Shown here: positions 1-8,577 of the stretch, piece by piece
How positions within the stretch are numbered: the stretch's first letter is position 1
How the letters are laid out: every line of letters starts with the position of its first letter
From: Massilia horti
GTDB lineage: Bacteria > Pseudomonadota > Gammaproteobacteria > Burkholderiales > Burkholderiaceae_D
Length of the DNA: 64,000 bases
Direction of reading: 5' to 3'
Assembly: GCF_004614195.1 (NCBI RefSeq)
Contig: NZ_SPUM01000102.1
Span: 1 to 64,000, forward strand
The notes under the pieces: model-generated
Databases searched by the model: none
Seen by the model: only the letters and a program-made list of their open reading frames with translations
Told to the model about the DNA's origin: nothing
Position numbers and translations under genes: made by a program

Positions 1-26
1 GTATGGAGCCAACGTTATTCAACCGT

Positions 27-55
27 ACCGCGTGCGCACAGGTGCGCACCCTACG
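27..55 (+). repeat. Dispersed GC-rich intergenic repeat, copy 1
   Basis: A 29-base element holding two GTGCGCAC palindromes separated by two bases and ending in CCCTACG. It lies downstream of the metC stop codon. Near-identical copies occur at 2788-2817 (opposite orientation) and 2866-2894, differing only by one or two bases in the centre. It is probably a family of dispersed intergenic elements; a role as transcription terminator or REP-like element is inference. Confidence 0.6.
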
Positions 56-88
56 CCGCTACGCCCCGGGCAAGCGCGCCGTGTCCCG

Positions 89-1252
89 TCAGAAATTGGC
101 CAGCGCCTGCGCGAGGTCGGCGACCAGGTCGTCGGGGTCTTCGAGGCCGATGTTAAATCGCACCAGCACACCGCTATCGCGCCAGTTGCGGCGCATGCCC
201 TGGATCCGGTACGGCATCACCAGGCTGTTCGCCCCGCCCCAGCTGTAGCCAAGGCCGAACAGCTTGAGCGAATCGACGAACCGGTCGGTCTGCTCTTCGG
301 TATAGCGCGCATCGAACAGCACCGAGAACAGGCCGCCGGCACCGCTAAAGTCGCGGCGCCAGATGTCGTGTCCCGGGCAGTCTTCCAGCGCGGGGTGCAG
401 CACTCTGCTGATTTCGGGCCGGGCCTTGAGCCAGCCGGCCACCTTGCGGGCGGATGCATCGTGCGCGTCGAAGCGCAGCTTCATGCTGGGCAGGCCGCGC
501 ATCACGAGGTAGGCGTCATCCGCGCTCACGCCCATCCCGAGCCGCATATGCGCCAGCGCGATGCGGTCGTTGAGCGCACGGTCGCGCGTGATCACGGCGC
601 CCATCAGCACGTCCGATCCGCCGGATTGGTACTTGGTCAGCGCCTGCATGACGATGTCCACGCCAAGGTCGAAGCCGCGCAGCGCCAGGCCCGCAGACCA
701 GGTGTTGTCCAGCGCGACCAGCACGCCCTTCGCGTGCGCGGCCTGGCAGATCGCCGGCAGGTCCGGCACTTCCATCGACACCGATCCCGGCGCCTCGGTC
801 CAGATGAGCTTTGTGTTCGGCTGGATCAGCTCGGCAATGCCGGCGCCGATCAGCGGGTCGTAAAAGCGGGCAGTCACGCCGAAGTCGTTCGACAGCCAGC
901 GCCCAAGTTCGCGGTTCGGGTTGTAGACGTTATCCGGCAACAGCACGTCGTCGCCGGTTTTCAGCAACGCGAAGTCGACCATCGAAATCGCCGCCAGGCC
1001 GGACGGAGCCAGCAGGCAGTGGTTGCCGCCTTCGATCTCGGCGAGGCGCGCCTCCAGAGTGAAGGTGGTCGGGGTGCCGTGCAGGCCGTAGGTATAGGCG
1101 TTCTTTTCCTTCCACTGGCCCGAACGCATCGCCGCCACGTTCTCGAACAGTACCGTCGAGGCGTGGTGGATCGCCGCCGGGAATGCGGCAAAGCCTTCCG
1201 GCGCCTGGTAGTCGCTGTGAATCAGGGTGGTCTGGATCGACTTCTTCTTCAT
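89..1252 (-). CDS. metC: Cystathionine beta-lyase
   Basis: A 387-residue PLP enzyme of the Cys/Met metabolism family, full length. It cleaves cystathionine to homocysteine, pyruvate and ammonia in methionine synthesis, in the cytoplasm. The PLP lysine is expected at K207 in the LTKYQSGGSD context, and the N-terminal YGLHGTPT segment matches the substrate/PLP phosphate region of MetC-type lyases. The ATG at 1252 lies 18 bases after the rimO stop, so the gene is probably cotranscribed with rimO. Other Cys/Met family lyases cannot be fully excluded, but the sequence style is MetC. Confidence 0.88.
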   Translation of the reverse strand: MKKKSIQTTLIHSDYQAPEGFAAFPAAIHHASTVLFENVAAMRSGQWKEKNAYTYGLHGTPTTFTLEARLAEIEGGNHCLLAPSGLAAISMVDFALLKTGDDVLLPDNVYNPNRELGRWLSNDFGVTARFYDPLIGAGIAELIQPNTKLIWTEAPGSVSMEVPDLPAICQAAHAKGVLVALDNTWSAGLALRGFDLGVDIVMQALTKYQSGGSDVLMGAVITRDRALNDRIALAHMRLGMGVSADDAYLVMRGLPSMKLRFDAHDASARKVAGWLKARPEISRVLHPALEDCPGHDIWRRDFSGAGGLFSVLFDARYTEEQTDRFVDSLKLFGLGYSWGGANSLVMPYRIQGMRRNWRDSGVLVRFNIGLEDPDDLVADLAQALANF

Positions 1253-1270
1253 GCCCGTCCCCCGGCCGGA

Positions 1271-2695
1271 TCAGGCCACAGTCGCCCACAGGTCGTGGGC
1301 ATCGGCCTTGGTCACGACCACGTCGATGAACTCGCCGACCGCCGGCTTGGCCTTGCCCGGCACGAGCGCGCGCTTGATGTGCACCACGCCGTCGATCTCC
1401 GGCGCGTCAGCGGCCGAGCGGCCGATCGCTTCGCGCGGGCCGACTTCGTCGACCAGCACGCGCAGGGTCTTGCCGACCTTGGCCTGCAGGCGCTTTGCCG
1501 AAATCTCTTCCTGCAGCAGCATCACGCGCGCGCGGCGCTCTTCGCGCACCTCTTGCGGCACCGGATCGGGCAGCTCGTTGGCAGTTGCGCCTTCCACCGG
1601 GGAGTAGGCAAAGCAGCCGAGGCGATCGATCTGCGCCTCTTTCAGGAACTCGAGCAGGTACTCGAATTCCGCTTCGGTCTCGCCGGGGAAGCCGGCGATG
1701 AAGGTGGAGCGGATCGTAAGAATCGGGTTCATCTTGCGCCAGGCCTGGATGCGGTCGAGGTTCTTTTCGCCGCTGGCCGGGCGCTTCATGCGCTTCAAGA
1801 CATCCGGATGCGCGTGCTGCAGCGGGATGTCCAGATATGGCAGCACATGGCCATCGCCCATCAGGGGAATCACCTGGTCGACGTGAGGGTACGGGTACAC
1901 GTAGTGCAGGCGCACCCACGCGCCGTACTGCTTGGCGAGCTGGCCGAGGCATTCCACCAGCTGCGTCATGTGGGTCTTGACCGGGCGGCCGTTCCAGAAA
2001 CCCGTGCGGAACTTGACGTCCACGCCGTAGGCGCTGGTGTCCTGCGAGATGACCAGCAGTTCCTTGACGCCGGCCTTGAACAGGTTTTCCGCTTCGACCA
2101 TCAGGTCGCCGATCGGACGCGACACGAGGTCGCCGCGCATCGATGGGATAATGCAGAAGCTGCAGCGGTGGTTGCAGCCTTCAGAAATCTTCAGGTAGGC
2201 GTAGTGCTTGGGCGTGAGCTTGATGCCGTGATCCGGCACCAGGTCGAGGAACGGGTCGTGCGGCTTGGGCAGGTGGGTGTGCACCGAGTTCATCACCTCG
2301 GCCACGGCGTGCGGGCCGGTCACGGCCAGCACCTTGGGGTGCACCTTGGTGATGATGTCTTCGCCCGATGCGTCCTTCTTGGCCCCCAGGCAGCCGGTGA
2401 CGATGACCTTGCCGTTTTCGGCCAGCGCCTCGCCGATCGCATCGAGCGATTCCTGGACCGCGGCGTCGATGAAGCCGCAGGTGTTGACGATCACGAGGTC
2501 CGCGCCGTCGTAGGACTTGGCGGTCTGGTAGCCCTCGGCGCGCAGCTGGGTCAGGATCTGTTCGGAGTCGACCAGCGCCTTGGGGCAGCCGAGAGAAACG
2601 AAACCGACCTTGGGTGCGGCGGCAGGAGCGGCTGCGGAAGCGCCGGCTTCTTGGACGTTGGCGGCGGGGACGGGATTGCGACGAAGTTCAGGCAT
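1271..2695 (-). CDS. rimO: Ribosomal protein S12 methylthiotransferase RimO
   Basis: A 474-residue radical SAM methylthiotransferase that adds a methylthio group to the conserved Asp of ribosomal protein S12. The N-terminal UPF0004 domain starts with [16 protein letters not shown]. The radical SAM cluster motif CNHRCSFC places the iron-sulfur ligands at C174, C178 and C181, and a TRAM-like RNA-binding domain ends the protein. The open frame runs upstream to 3079, but the ATG at 2695 (MPELRRNPV) gives the usual RimO length with a short Ala-rich extension. metC follows 18 bases downstream. Confidence 0.95.
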   Translation of the reverse strand: MPELRRNPVPAANVQEAGASAAAPAAAPKVGFVSLGCPKALVDSEQILTQLRAEGYQTAKSYDGADLVIVNTCGFIDAAVQESLDAIGEALAENGKVIVTGCLGAKKDASGEDIITKVHPKVLAVTGPHAVAEVMNSVHTHLPKPHDPFLDLVPDHGIKLTPKHYAYLKISEGCNHRCSFCIIPSMRGDLVSRPIGDLMVEAENLFKAGVKELLVISQDTSAYGVDVKFRTGFWNGRPVKTHMTQLVECLGQLAKQYGAWVRLHYVYPYPHVDQVIPLMGDGHVLPYLDIPLQHAHPDVLKRMKRPASGEKNLDRIQAWRKMNPILTIRSTFIAGFPGETEAEFEYLLEFLKEAQIDRLGCFAYSPVEGATANELPDPVPQEVREERRARVMLLQEEISAKRLQAKVGKTLRVLVDEVGPREAIGRSAADAPEIDGVVHIKRALVPGKAKPAVGEFIDVVVTKADAHDLWATVA

Positions 2696-2787
2696 GGGGC
2701 AGGACAACGAAAAATCTGGGCAATCCGCGATTGTACCTGAACGCGAGGCTGCGAGGGGGGCGAACGTGCCGTACCGCTTGCAGGAGG

Positions 2788-2817
2788 CGTAGGGTGCGCA
2801 CCCTGTGCGCACGCGGT
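2788..2817 (-). repeat. Dispersed GC-rich repeat, copy 2 (inverted)
   Basis: A 30-base copy of the element at 27-55, in the opposite orientation. With copy 3 (2866-2894) it forms an inverted pair that differs by one inserted base, separated by 48 bases. The pair fills much of the 212-base gap between phaR and rimO and could fold as a long hairpin, plausibly ending phaR transcription (inference). Confidence 0.6.
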
Positions 2818-2865
2818 CACCGGTCGCAGGCTCGCGGCGCCACCACCACGACGCACAGTTTGCGA

Positions 2866-2894
2866 ACCGCGTGCGCACGGGTGCGCACCCTACG
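2866..2894 (+). repeat. Dispersed GC-rich repeat, copy 3
   Basis: Same orientation as copy 1 and inverted relative to copy 2. It starts 13 bases beyond the phaR stop codon. The core is GTGCGCAC-GG-GTGCGCAC. Confidence 0.6.
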
Positions 2895-2907
2895 ATTCGG
2901 CTCGGGC

Positions 2908-3456
2908 CTACTTCTTCTCCGTCGTCGTCGGCGCGACAAACGGGAATGCGCCGAACATCGCCTTGCTCTGGTTGTGCATCTGCTCTTGCATCTGCAGGAA
3001 CAGGTTCTTGCTCTGGTCGATGTAGTTGTTCATCATGCCCTGCATCATCGGACCCTGGACGTTCATGAACTGGGTCCACATCTCCGGGCTGAACGGCTTG
3101 GCGCCCGCGGCGTTGGTGAACTTGTTCTGGATGTCGGTGAACGCCTGCACGTTCTTTTCCAGGTAAGACCCCATCATGCCCTGCATCGCATGGCCGTAGT
3201 AGCGGATGATCTGTGCCAGCACCGAGCTCGAAAACATCGGGATGCCGTTCGCTTCCTCCTCCAGGATAATCTGGAGCAGAATGCTGCGGGTCAGGTCTTC
3301 GTTCGTCTTGGCGTCGACCACCGTGAACTCGTCGGCGTCGAGTACCAACTGTTTTACGTCTGTCAAAGTAATGTACGAGCTGGTCTGGGTATCGTACAGA
3401 CGACGGTTCGGGTACTTCTTGATCAGGCGTTCGGTACTCTTCTTTGTACTACTCAT
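2908..3456 (-). CDS. phaR: Polyhydroxyalkanoate synthesis regulator PhaR
   Basis: A 182-residue PhaR: an N-terminal PHB/PHA accumulation regulator DNA-binding domain ([19 protein letters not shown] signature near residues 11-30), followed by the PHB-binding domain and a Gln/Met-rich tail. In this family PhaR represses phasin and its own gene and is released by binding nascent PHA granules. I chose ATG 3456 (MSSTKKS) over the in-frame TTG at 3465 because it matches the family start. It lies downstream of phaC in the same orientation with a 208-base AT-rich gap, so it probably has its own promoter. Confidence 0.93.
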   Translation of the reverse strand: MSSTKKSTERLIKKYPNRRLYDTQTSSYITLTDVKQLVLDADEFTVVDAKTNEDLTRSILLQIILEEEANGIPMFSSSVLAQIIRYYGHAMQGMMGSYLEKNVQAFTDIQNKFTNAAGAKPFSPEMWTQFMNVQGPMMQGMMNNYIDQSKNLFLQMQEQMHNQSKAMFGAFPFVAPTTTEKK

Positions 3457-3615
3457 CTCTCTCAAGGTCCATGTTTTGCGCGGCAGCCTTGCCGGCCGCG
3501 CGCTTTTGAATGATTACCAAAAAAGCCGGCGACGGCCCGTGCCCGGGGAGCGGGATGTTGCTCGTCGGGAGGACAGTCTTAAAAATACCACGTTGCGCGC
3601 GCAGGTGCAGCAATT

Positions 3616-3644
3616 ATTAAGATAATCATTCAATTTATTTTCAA
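3616..3644 (-). promoter_or_regulatory. Possible phaR promoter
   Basis: On the minus strand TTGAAA (3644-3639) and CTTAAT (3621-3616) are separated by 17 bases in the AT-rich part of the phaC-phaR gap. They match the sigma-70 -35 and -10 hexamers at 5/6 and 4/6. Prediction from sequence only. Confidence 0.3.
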
Positions 3645-3664
3645 GCAACGGCCTTTTCCAGTGC

Positions 3665-5407
3665 TCAGTCGGCACGCACCTGGACATATCCGCCCGGGGC
3701 CGCTTCGGTCGGCCGGTATTTGCCGTTGCCCGGCGTGCCCGGGGCCGGCACCTGCTTGCCGCCGTGCTGGGACAGGAAAGCGGACCATTCCGGCCACCAG
3801 CTGCCCTTCTTCTCGGTCGCGCCGGCGAACCAGTCATGCGGGTTCATTGGGCGCGCCTTGCCGTTCTTGTCGTTGACCCAGTGGCTGCGCTTGTTCTTCG
3901 ATGCCGGGTTGATCACTCCGGCAATGTGCCCCGACGCGCCCAGCACGAAGCGGTTGGCCTTCGGCTTGTTCGGATTAAGCAAGCTCATCGACTGGAACGC
4001 CGCTTCCCACGGGACGATGTGGTCTTCCTTCGAACCGTAGATGAAGACCGGCGCGTCGATACTGCCCAGGTCGACCGGCACGCCGCACAGCGTCAGCCGG
4101 CCCGGTTCGCGCAGCTTGTTCTCGAGATAGGTGTTGCGCAAGTACCAGCAGAACATCGGCCCAGGCAGGTTGGTGCTGTCGGCATTCCAGTACAGCAGGT
4201 CGAATGCCGGTGGTTCCTTGCCCTTGAGGTAGTTTTGCTGCACATAGTTCCATACCAGGTCATTGGGACGCAGGGACGAGAAGGTGGTCGCCAAATCCCG
4301 CCCAGGCATGATTCCGCCATGCGCCAGCGTCTGCTCGCGGATCGCCACCTGGGCTTCGTCGATGAACACGTCAATCACGCCGGGGTCCGAAAAATCGAGC
4401 AGCGTGGTCACCAACGACAGACTTGCCGCTGGCTGTTTGCCGCGCGCCGCCTGCACCGCCAGCGCGCTGGCCGCGATGGTTCCGCCGATGCAAAAGCCGA
4501 ACATGTGCACCTTTTCCTGCCCGGTGATCTCGCGCGTGACGTCCAGCGCCCTGATCGCGCCCTGCTCCACATAGTCGTCCCAGGTCAGGTGGCCAAGCGA
4601 CTTGTCCGGGTTACGCCACGACACCATGAACACCGTCTGGCCCTGCTCCACCAAGTACTTGACGAGCGAATTTTCCGGCTGCAGGTCGAGAATGTAGTAC
4701 TTGTTGATGCATGGCGGGACCATCAGCAGCGGCACCTCGTACACCGTTTCCGTGGCCGGGGTGTACTGGATCAGCTGGAACAGCTCGTTCTCGTACACCA
4801 CATTGCCCGGCGTGGTCGCCACGTTGCGGCCGACATCGAAAGCGCTCTCGTCCGATTGCGAAATGCGGCCCTTCTGCAAGTCATTGAGCAGGTTGGCGAG
4901 ACCCTTGGTCAGGCTTTCGCCCTTGGTCTCGATCATGTGCTTCTGCGCTTCGGGGTTCGTCGCGAAGAAATTGGCCGGCGACATTGCGTCGGTCATCTGC
5001 TGCACTGCAAACCGGATCTTCTGGTGTTCGCGCGGCGGAGCGTCGACCGCCTCCGCCAATGCCATCATGAATTCCGAGTTGAGCAGATAGGTCGCGGCCG
5101 AGAAGGCGGCGATCGGATTTTCCCGCCACGCCGCGGACGCAAAGCGCTTGTCGTGGAACTCGGGCGGCTTCGCCCCCAAAAAATCCTGCCACAGCTTGCC
5201 GGCCTTTTGCAGGTAGTCGTTGCGGATCTGCTCCAGTTTCACCGGATCGATAACGGCGCCGACATCCTTGAGGACGAGCGCGAGGGGATTTGACGCCATG
5301 CCGAACTGGTCCATCTCGGGCATCTTCATCCACGATTGCCAGGCGCTCGGGTCGGCGAACTGCGACATCCAGGAAGCGGCAATCGCTTGGGGATCAGGCA
5401 TATTCAT
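3665..5407 (-). CDS. phaC: Class I poly(3-hydroxyalkanoate) synthase PhaC
   Basis: A 580-residue class I PHA synthase that polymerises (R)-3-hydroxyacyl-CoA on the granule surface. The lipase-box-like FGFCIGGT supplies nucleophile C306; D462 (SKEDHIVPW) and H494 (GASGHIAG) complete the triad at the expected spacing. The N-terminal PhaC domain precedes the alpha/beta hydrolase fold. Two in-frame ATGs (5407 and 5401) are possible. No phaA or phaB lies next to it; only phaR follows. The 5' end is 43 bases from a divergent small gene. Confidence 0.95.
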   Translation of the reverse strand: MNMPDPQAIAASWMSQFADPSAWQSWMKMPEMDQFGMASNPLALVLKDVGAVIDPVKLEQIRNDYLQKAGKLWQDFLGAKPPEFHDKRFASAAWRENPIAAFSAATYLLNSEFMMALAEAVDAPPREHQKIRFAVQQMTDAMSPANFFATNPEAQKHMIETKGESLTKGLANLLNDLQKGRISQSDESAFDVGRNVATTPGNVVYENELFQLIQYTPATETVYEVPLLMVPPCINKYYILDLQPENSLVKYLVEQGQTVFMVSWRNPDKSLGHLTWDDYVEQGAIRALDVTREITGQEKVHMFGFCIGGTIAASALAVQAARGKQPAASLSLVTTLLDFSDPGVIDVFIDEAQVAIREQTLAHGGIMPGRDLATTFSSLRPNDLVWNYVQQNYLKGKEPPAFDLLYWNADSTNLPGPMFCWYLRNTYLENKLREPGRLTLCGVPVDLGSIDAPVFIYGSKEDHIVPWEAAFQSMSLLNPNKPKANRFVLGASGHIAGVINPASKNKRSHWVNDKNGKARPMNPHDWFAGATEKKGSWWPEWSAFLSQHGGKQVPAPGTPGNGKYRPTEAAPGGYVQVRAD

Positions 5408-5450
5408 TTTGCGTCCATTGTTAAAATCGGGTTGTTAACCAAGGAAGACC

Positions 5451-5693
5451 ATGTGGATCATCGCTATTGGATGGATATACGTCGTTGTGTTGATGGCCGC
5501 GACCGAGCCAACCCTGTTTGCAGGGATTATCACGTTTTTCGGCTATTGCGTGTTGCCATTATCTATAGTTTTCTACCTGTCCGGAGCGCGACAGCGGCGC
5601 GCGCGTGGCGAAATGGCAGCACGCGCAAGCACCCCGCCAAAAGCGGCCGAGGGCGACGCCAACGACAGCGCCGGGTCCGGCACGGCAGACTAG
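5451..5693 (+). CDS. Small membrane protein of unknown function
   Basis: An 80-residue protein starting at ATG 5451, with AAGGA six bases before the codon. Two hydrophobic helices (about residues 2-18 and 22-43) are followed by a basic then acidic, Ala-rich cytoplasmic-type tail. No family is recognised. It is divergent from phaC and convergent with pgeF, ending 25 bases from the pgeF stop. The ribosome-binding site and membrane-protein pattern support a real gene. Confidence 0.7.
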   Translation: MWIIAIGWIYVVVLMAATEPTLFAGIITFFGYCVLPLSIVFYLSGARQRRARGEMAARASTPPKAAEGDANDSAGSGTAD

Positions 5694-5718
5694 TGAGTAT
5701 TCAGGATGGCCTGAAAGT

Positions 5719-6495
5719 TCACTTGAGCCAGATCAAACTTGCCTGCCGGCCGGTCGTATGATCGCGGCGGTAAGAATAAAACCATTCGCGATCAAGCGCG
5801 GTGCAGCGGGTGCCGCCCGCGACGCGGGTCACGCCAGCGCGCGCGAGGATGAGGCGCGCCAGGCCATACATGTCTGCGAGGTATTTGCCGGGACGGCCGG
5901 GGTAAGGCGCAAAGAAAGGAAGGACGTCCTCGCCCGCCACGGCGGCGACAAAACTGTCGCGCACATCCGGGCCGACTTCGAATGCGGATGGGCCGATTGC
6001 CGGCCCCATCCATGCGGTGATCTCGCCCGCGCCGGCCCGGCGCATGGCGTCCACGGTCGAACCGAGCACGCCGCCGGACAGGCCGCGCCAACCGGCGTGC
6101 GCCGCGCCGACGACCTTGCCGCCAAGGTCCGCGAACAGCACCGGCAGGCAATCCGCGGTGAGGATGGCGCAGACCAGCCCTGGCTCAGCGGCAATGCTCG
6201 CATCGCCCACTCGCACCGGTTGGCCGGGGCCAACGGTGGCAGCGTCGACCACGTCGATGCCATGCACTTGCGAAATCCATGCCGGGCGGCCGGGCAGGAG
6301 CGCCTGCACCCGCGCCCGGTTCTCTAACACGGCCTCCGGATCGTCGCCGCAATGCAGGCCAAGGTTCAGGCCACCGCCGCCCTGCCCGTCGTCGTACGGC
6401 CCGCTGCTCACACCACCCTTGCGTGTGGTCGCGAATGCGCCCACGCCCGCAGGCAGGTCCGGCCAGTCGGGGATGATCAGCGCGTCCCTGTCCAT
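5719..6495 (-). CDS. pgeF: Peptidoglycan editing factor PgeF (YfiH/DUF152, multicopper polyphenol oxidase family)
   Basis: A 258-residue YfiH/LACC1-type protein. In E. coli the family removes mis-incorporated L-Ser from peptidoglycan precursors; purine nucleoside activity is also known in the family. Family marks are ILTADCLPVLFAD, GAAHAGWRGL and the C-terminal RDHTTGRQASLIW. I chose ATG 6495 (MDRDALIIPDWPD), which overlaps the rluD stop by one base; the frame upstream lies inside rluD. Cotranscription with rluD is the common arrangement. Confidence 0.9.
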   Translation of the reverse strand: MDRDALIIPDWPDLPAGVGAFATTRKGGVSSGPYDDGQGGGGLNLGLHCGDDPEAVLENRARVQALLPGRPAWISQVHGIDVVDAATVGPGQPVRVGDASIAAEPGLVCAILTADCLPVLFADLGGKVVGAAHAGWRGLSGGVLGSTVDAMRRAGAGEITAWMGPAIGPSAFEVGPDVRDSFVAAVAGEDVLPFFAPYPGRPGKYLADMYGLARLILARAGVTRVAGGTRCTALDREWFYSYRRDHTTGRQASLIWLK

Positions 6496-7526
6496 CACTG
6501 CGCTTGCGGCTCGGGGATGCCGGCCGCGCCCAACAGTTCGGCAAAGTCCGCCGGCAGCGGCACCACCCATTCGCACGGCTCGCCGGTGCCCGGATGATCG
6601 AGGCCAAGACGGCGCGCGTGCAGGGCCTGGCGATGGAAGGCCGACACCAGGTGCTGCTTGCCATACATCGCTTCGCCCACCAGCGAATAGCCCAGGTGCT
6701 GCATGTGCACGCGGATCTGGTGCGTGCGGCCGGTCTCGAGGCGGCACTGCACCAGGCTCACCGGACGGCGGTCGAGCGTGCCGGTGGCCAGGCGCTCGTA
6801 ATGCGTGATCGCCGGTTTGGCGCTCATGTGCGTGGACACCGCCATCTTGACCCGGTCTTTGGGATGGCGGCCCATGGCCGCGTCAATCGTGCCCGACAAG
6901 TGGGGCGTACCCCACACCAGCGCCAGGTATTCGCGCTTGACGCTGCGTGCCTGCAGCTGGCGCACCAGGTCGGTCTGCGCCGCCAGCGTCTTGCCGACGA
7001 CCATCAGGCCGCTCGTGTCCTTGTCCAACCGGTGCACAATGCCGGCGCGCGGCACCGACACCAGTTGCGGGCAGTGGTGCAGCAAGCCGTTGAGCAAGGT
7101 GCCCGACCAGTTGCCGGCGCCAGGATGCACGACCAGGCCCGCCGGCTTGTTGATGACGATGATCTGGTCGTCCTCATGGACGATGGCAAGTAGCATGTTC
7201 TCCGGCGCGTAGGCGGTATCCTCCGGCGCCGGCTGCGGCTCGATCACCACGGTTTCGTCGCCGTAGGCGGTGTCCTTGCCACGCGCCGGCTTGCCATCGA
7301 CTCGAACGTGGCCGCCTTCGAACCACTGCTGCAGACGGCTGCGCGAGAACTGCGGCACCAGCGCCGCCACGACCTTGTCCAGGCGCTTGCCGCAAGCGTC
7401 AGGTGACAACTCGAGCGTTATTGGCGAATAATCGACACCTTCGTTGGCGAAGTCGCCCTCAATCTCATCATCAAGGTCGGGTTCAAAAAGGAGTTCCGCC
7501 GAATCCGGCGCAGAATTTAAAATCAC
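6495..7526 (-). CDS. rluD: 23S rRNA pseudouridine synthase RluD
   Basis: A 343-residue RluD-type pseudouridine synthase modifying helix 69 of 23S rRNA (positions 1911, 1915 and 1917 in E. coli). An S4 RNA-binding domain (about residues 40-90) precedes the RluA catalytic domain, with D168 in HRLDKDTSG. I chose GTG 7526 (VILNSAPDS), which has GGGA about 8 bases upstream; the open frame runs further to 7682, but that would overlap bamD. There is no ATG near the expected start. It overlaps pgeF by one base. Confidence 0.92.
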   Translation of the reverse strand: MILNSAPDSAELLFEPDLDDEIEGDFANEGVDYSPITLELSPDACGKRLDKVVAALVPQFSRSRLQQWFEGGHVRVDGKPARGKDTAYGDETVVIEPQPAPEDTAYAPENMLLAIVHEDDQIIVINKPAGLVVHPGAGNWSGTLLNGLLHHCPQLVSVPRAGIVHRLDKDTSGLMVVGKTLAAQTDLVRQLQARSVKREYLALVWGTPHLSGTIDAAMGRHPKDRVKMAVSTHMSAKPAITHYERLATGTLDRRPVSLVQCRLETGRTHQIRVHMQHLGYSLVGEAMYGKQHLVSAFHRQALHARRLGLDHPGTGEPCEWVVPLPADFAELLGAAGIPEPQAQ

Positions 7527-7541
7527 GTCAGTCCCATCGGC

Positions 7542-7547
7542 TATAAT
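7542..7547 (+). promoter_or_regulatory. Probable -10 box of the bamD promoter
   Basis: A perfect TATAAT lies 43 bases upstream of the bamD ATG, within the 64-base gap between the divergent bamD and rluD starts. No convincing -35 hexamer sits at 16-18 bases; the expected -35 would fall inside the rluD coding start. Confidence 0.4.
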
Positions 7548-7590
7548 CAGCCGTTCGTTGAATCTCGGTAAAACTTTCTTGCAAAAAGCT

Positions 7591-8436
7591 ATGCAAAAAA
7601 AATTGTCGGTGTTGGTTGCTACTGTTGCCCTGCTCGGCCTCTCGGCCTGCAGTCTGTTTCCGGAGAAAACCGACGAGACCAAAAAGTGGTCGGCGGAGAA
7701 ATTATACGCTGAGGCGCGCGGAGAGATGGACGGCGGCCACTATGAAAGCGCCATCAAACTGTTCGAACGCCTCGAGTCGAACTATCCTTTCGGTACCTAC
7801 GCCGCACAGGCGCAGATGGAGATCGCCTACGCCCACTACAAGGCACAGGAGAATGACGAGGCGCTGGCTGCGGTCGAGCGCTTCATCAAGCTGCACCCCA
7901 ACCACCCGCAAGTGGACTATATGTATTACCTGCGTGGCCTGATCAACTTTAACGACCAGCTCGGCTTCCTCAGCTTCATCTACGCCCAGGATCCGACCGA
8001 ACGTGATCCAAAGGCAACGCGCGAGGCCTTTGCCGCGTTCAAGGCGCTGGTCGACAAGTTCCCGAACAGCAAATACGCGCCGGACTCGATCGCACGCATG
8101 AAGTACCTGGTCAACGCAATGGCCCAGTACGAAGTGCACGTGGCGAACTACTACTACCGCCGCGGCGCCTACCTGGCAGCGCTGAACCGTGCGCAGTCGG
8201 CTGTGGCCGACTACTCCGACGCGCCGGCGCGTGAGGAAGCGCTGTTCCTGATGGTGCGCGCGTACGACAAGCTGGGCATGCCCGAACTGCGCGACGACAC
8301 CCAGCGCGTGTTCCTGCGCAACTACCCGAACAGCCGGTTCCTGAAGAACCCGAGCGGGGCCAGCGACAAGTCGTGGTGGAAGTTCTGGTCGAAGGATGAG
8401 GCGGTGCCCGCACCAGCGGAAGCGCCGAAGCCGTAA
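7591..8436 (+). CDS. bamD: Outer membrane protein assembly factor BamD
   Basis: A 281-residue lipoprotein of the BAM complex (ComL family). The signal peptide ends in the lipobox LSAC, so the mature N-terminal Cys is at about residue 19. TPR-like helical repeats follow (YESAIKLFERLESNYPFG, NDEALAAVERFIKLHPNHP), as in BamD, which binds BamA at the periplasmic face of the outer membrane. Start ATG 7591 gives the signal peptide MQKKLSVLVATVALLGLS; the longer open frame from 7444 would spoil it. The C-terminal extension is Ala/Pro/Lys-rich. Confidence 0.95.
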   Translation: MQKKLSVLVATVALLGLSACSLFPEKTDETKKWSAEKLYAEARGEMDGGHYESAIKLFERLESNYPFGTYAAQAQMEIAYAHYKAQENDEALAAVERFIKLHPNHPQVDYMYYLRGLINFNDQLGFLSFIYAQDPTERDPKATREAFAAFKALVDKFPNSKYAPDSIARMKYLVNAMAQYEVHVANYYYRRGAYLAALNRAQSAVADYSDAPAREEALFLMVRAYDKLGMPELRDDTQRVFLRNYPNSRFLKNPSGASDKSWWKFWSKDEAVPAPAEAPKP

Positions 8437-8474
8437 GCCGACGGCAGGAGCGACGGGACCTGCTACCTAAAACA

Positions 8475-8576
8475 CGTCGTTCCCGCGAAGGCGGGAATAG
8501 CGCCACTGGCGCTATTCCCCCCATAGGCAGCGTGAAATGACGTTCAGCATGGGTTCCCGCCTTCGCGGGAACGACG
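8475..8576. repeat. Composite of nested inverted repeats between bamD and yaaA
   Basis: A 23-base sequence (8475-8497) returns as a perfect reverse complement at 8554-8576. Each copy contains a 7-base-pair hairpin, TTCCCGC-GAAG-GCGGGAA. Between them 8493-8504 and 8508-8519 (GGGAATAGCGCC / GGCGCTATTCCC) form a 12-base-pair stem with a 3-base loop. It fills the gap between two convergent genes and likely acts as a bidirectional terminator or is a miniature mobile/REP-like element. The CGTCGTTCCCGCGAAGGCGG style repeat is widespread in proteobacteria (recollection, not searched). Confidence 0.75.
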
Positions 8577-8577
8577 G

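Noticed and set aside
32..2740. A 902-codon plus-strand open frame opposite metC and rimO
   Set aside because: It is a high-GC shadow; its Arg/His/Ala-rich protein has no family features while both antisense frames encode clear MetC and RimO.
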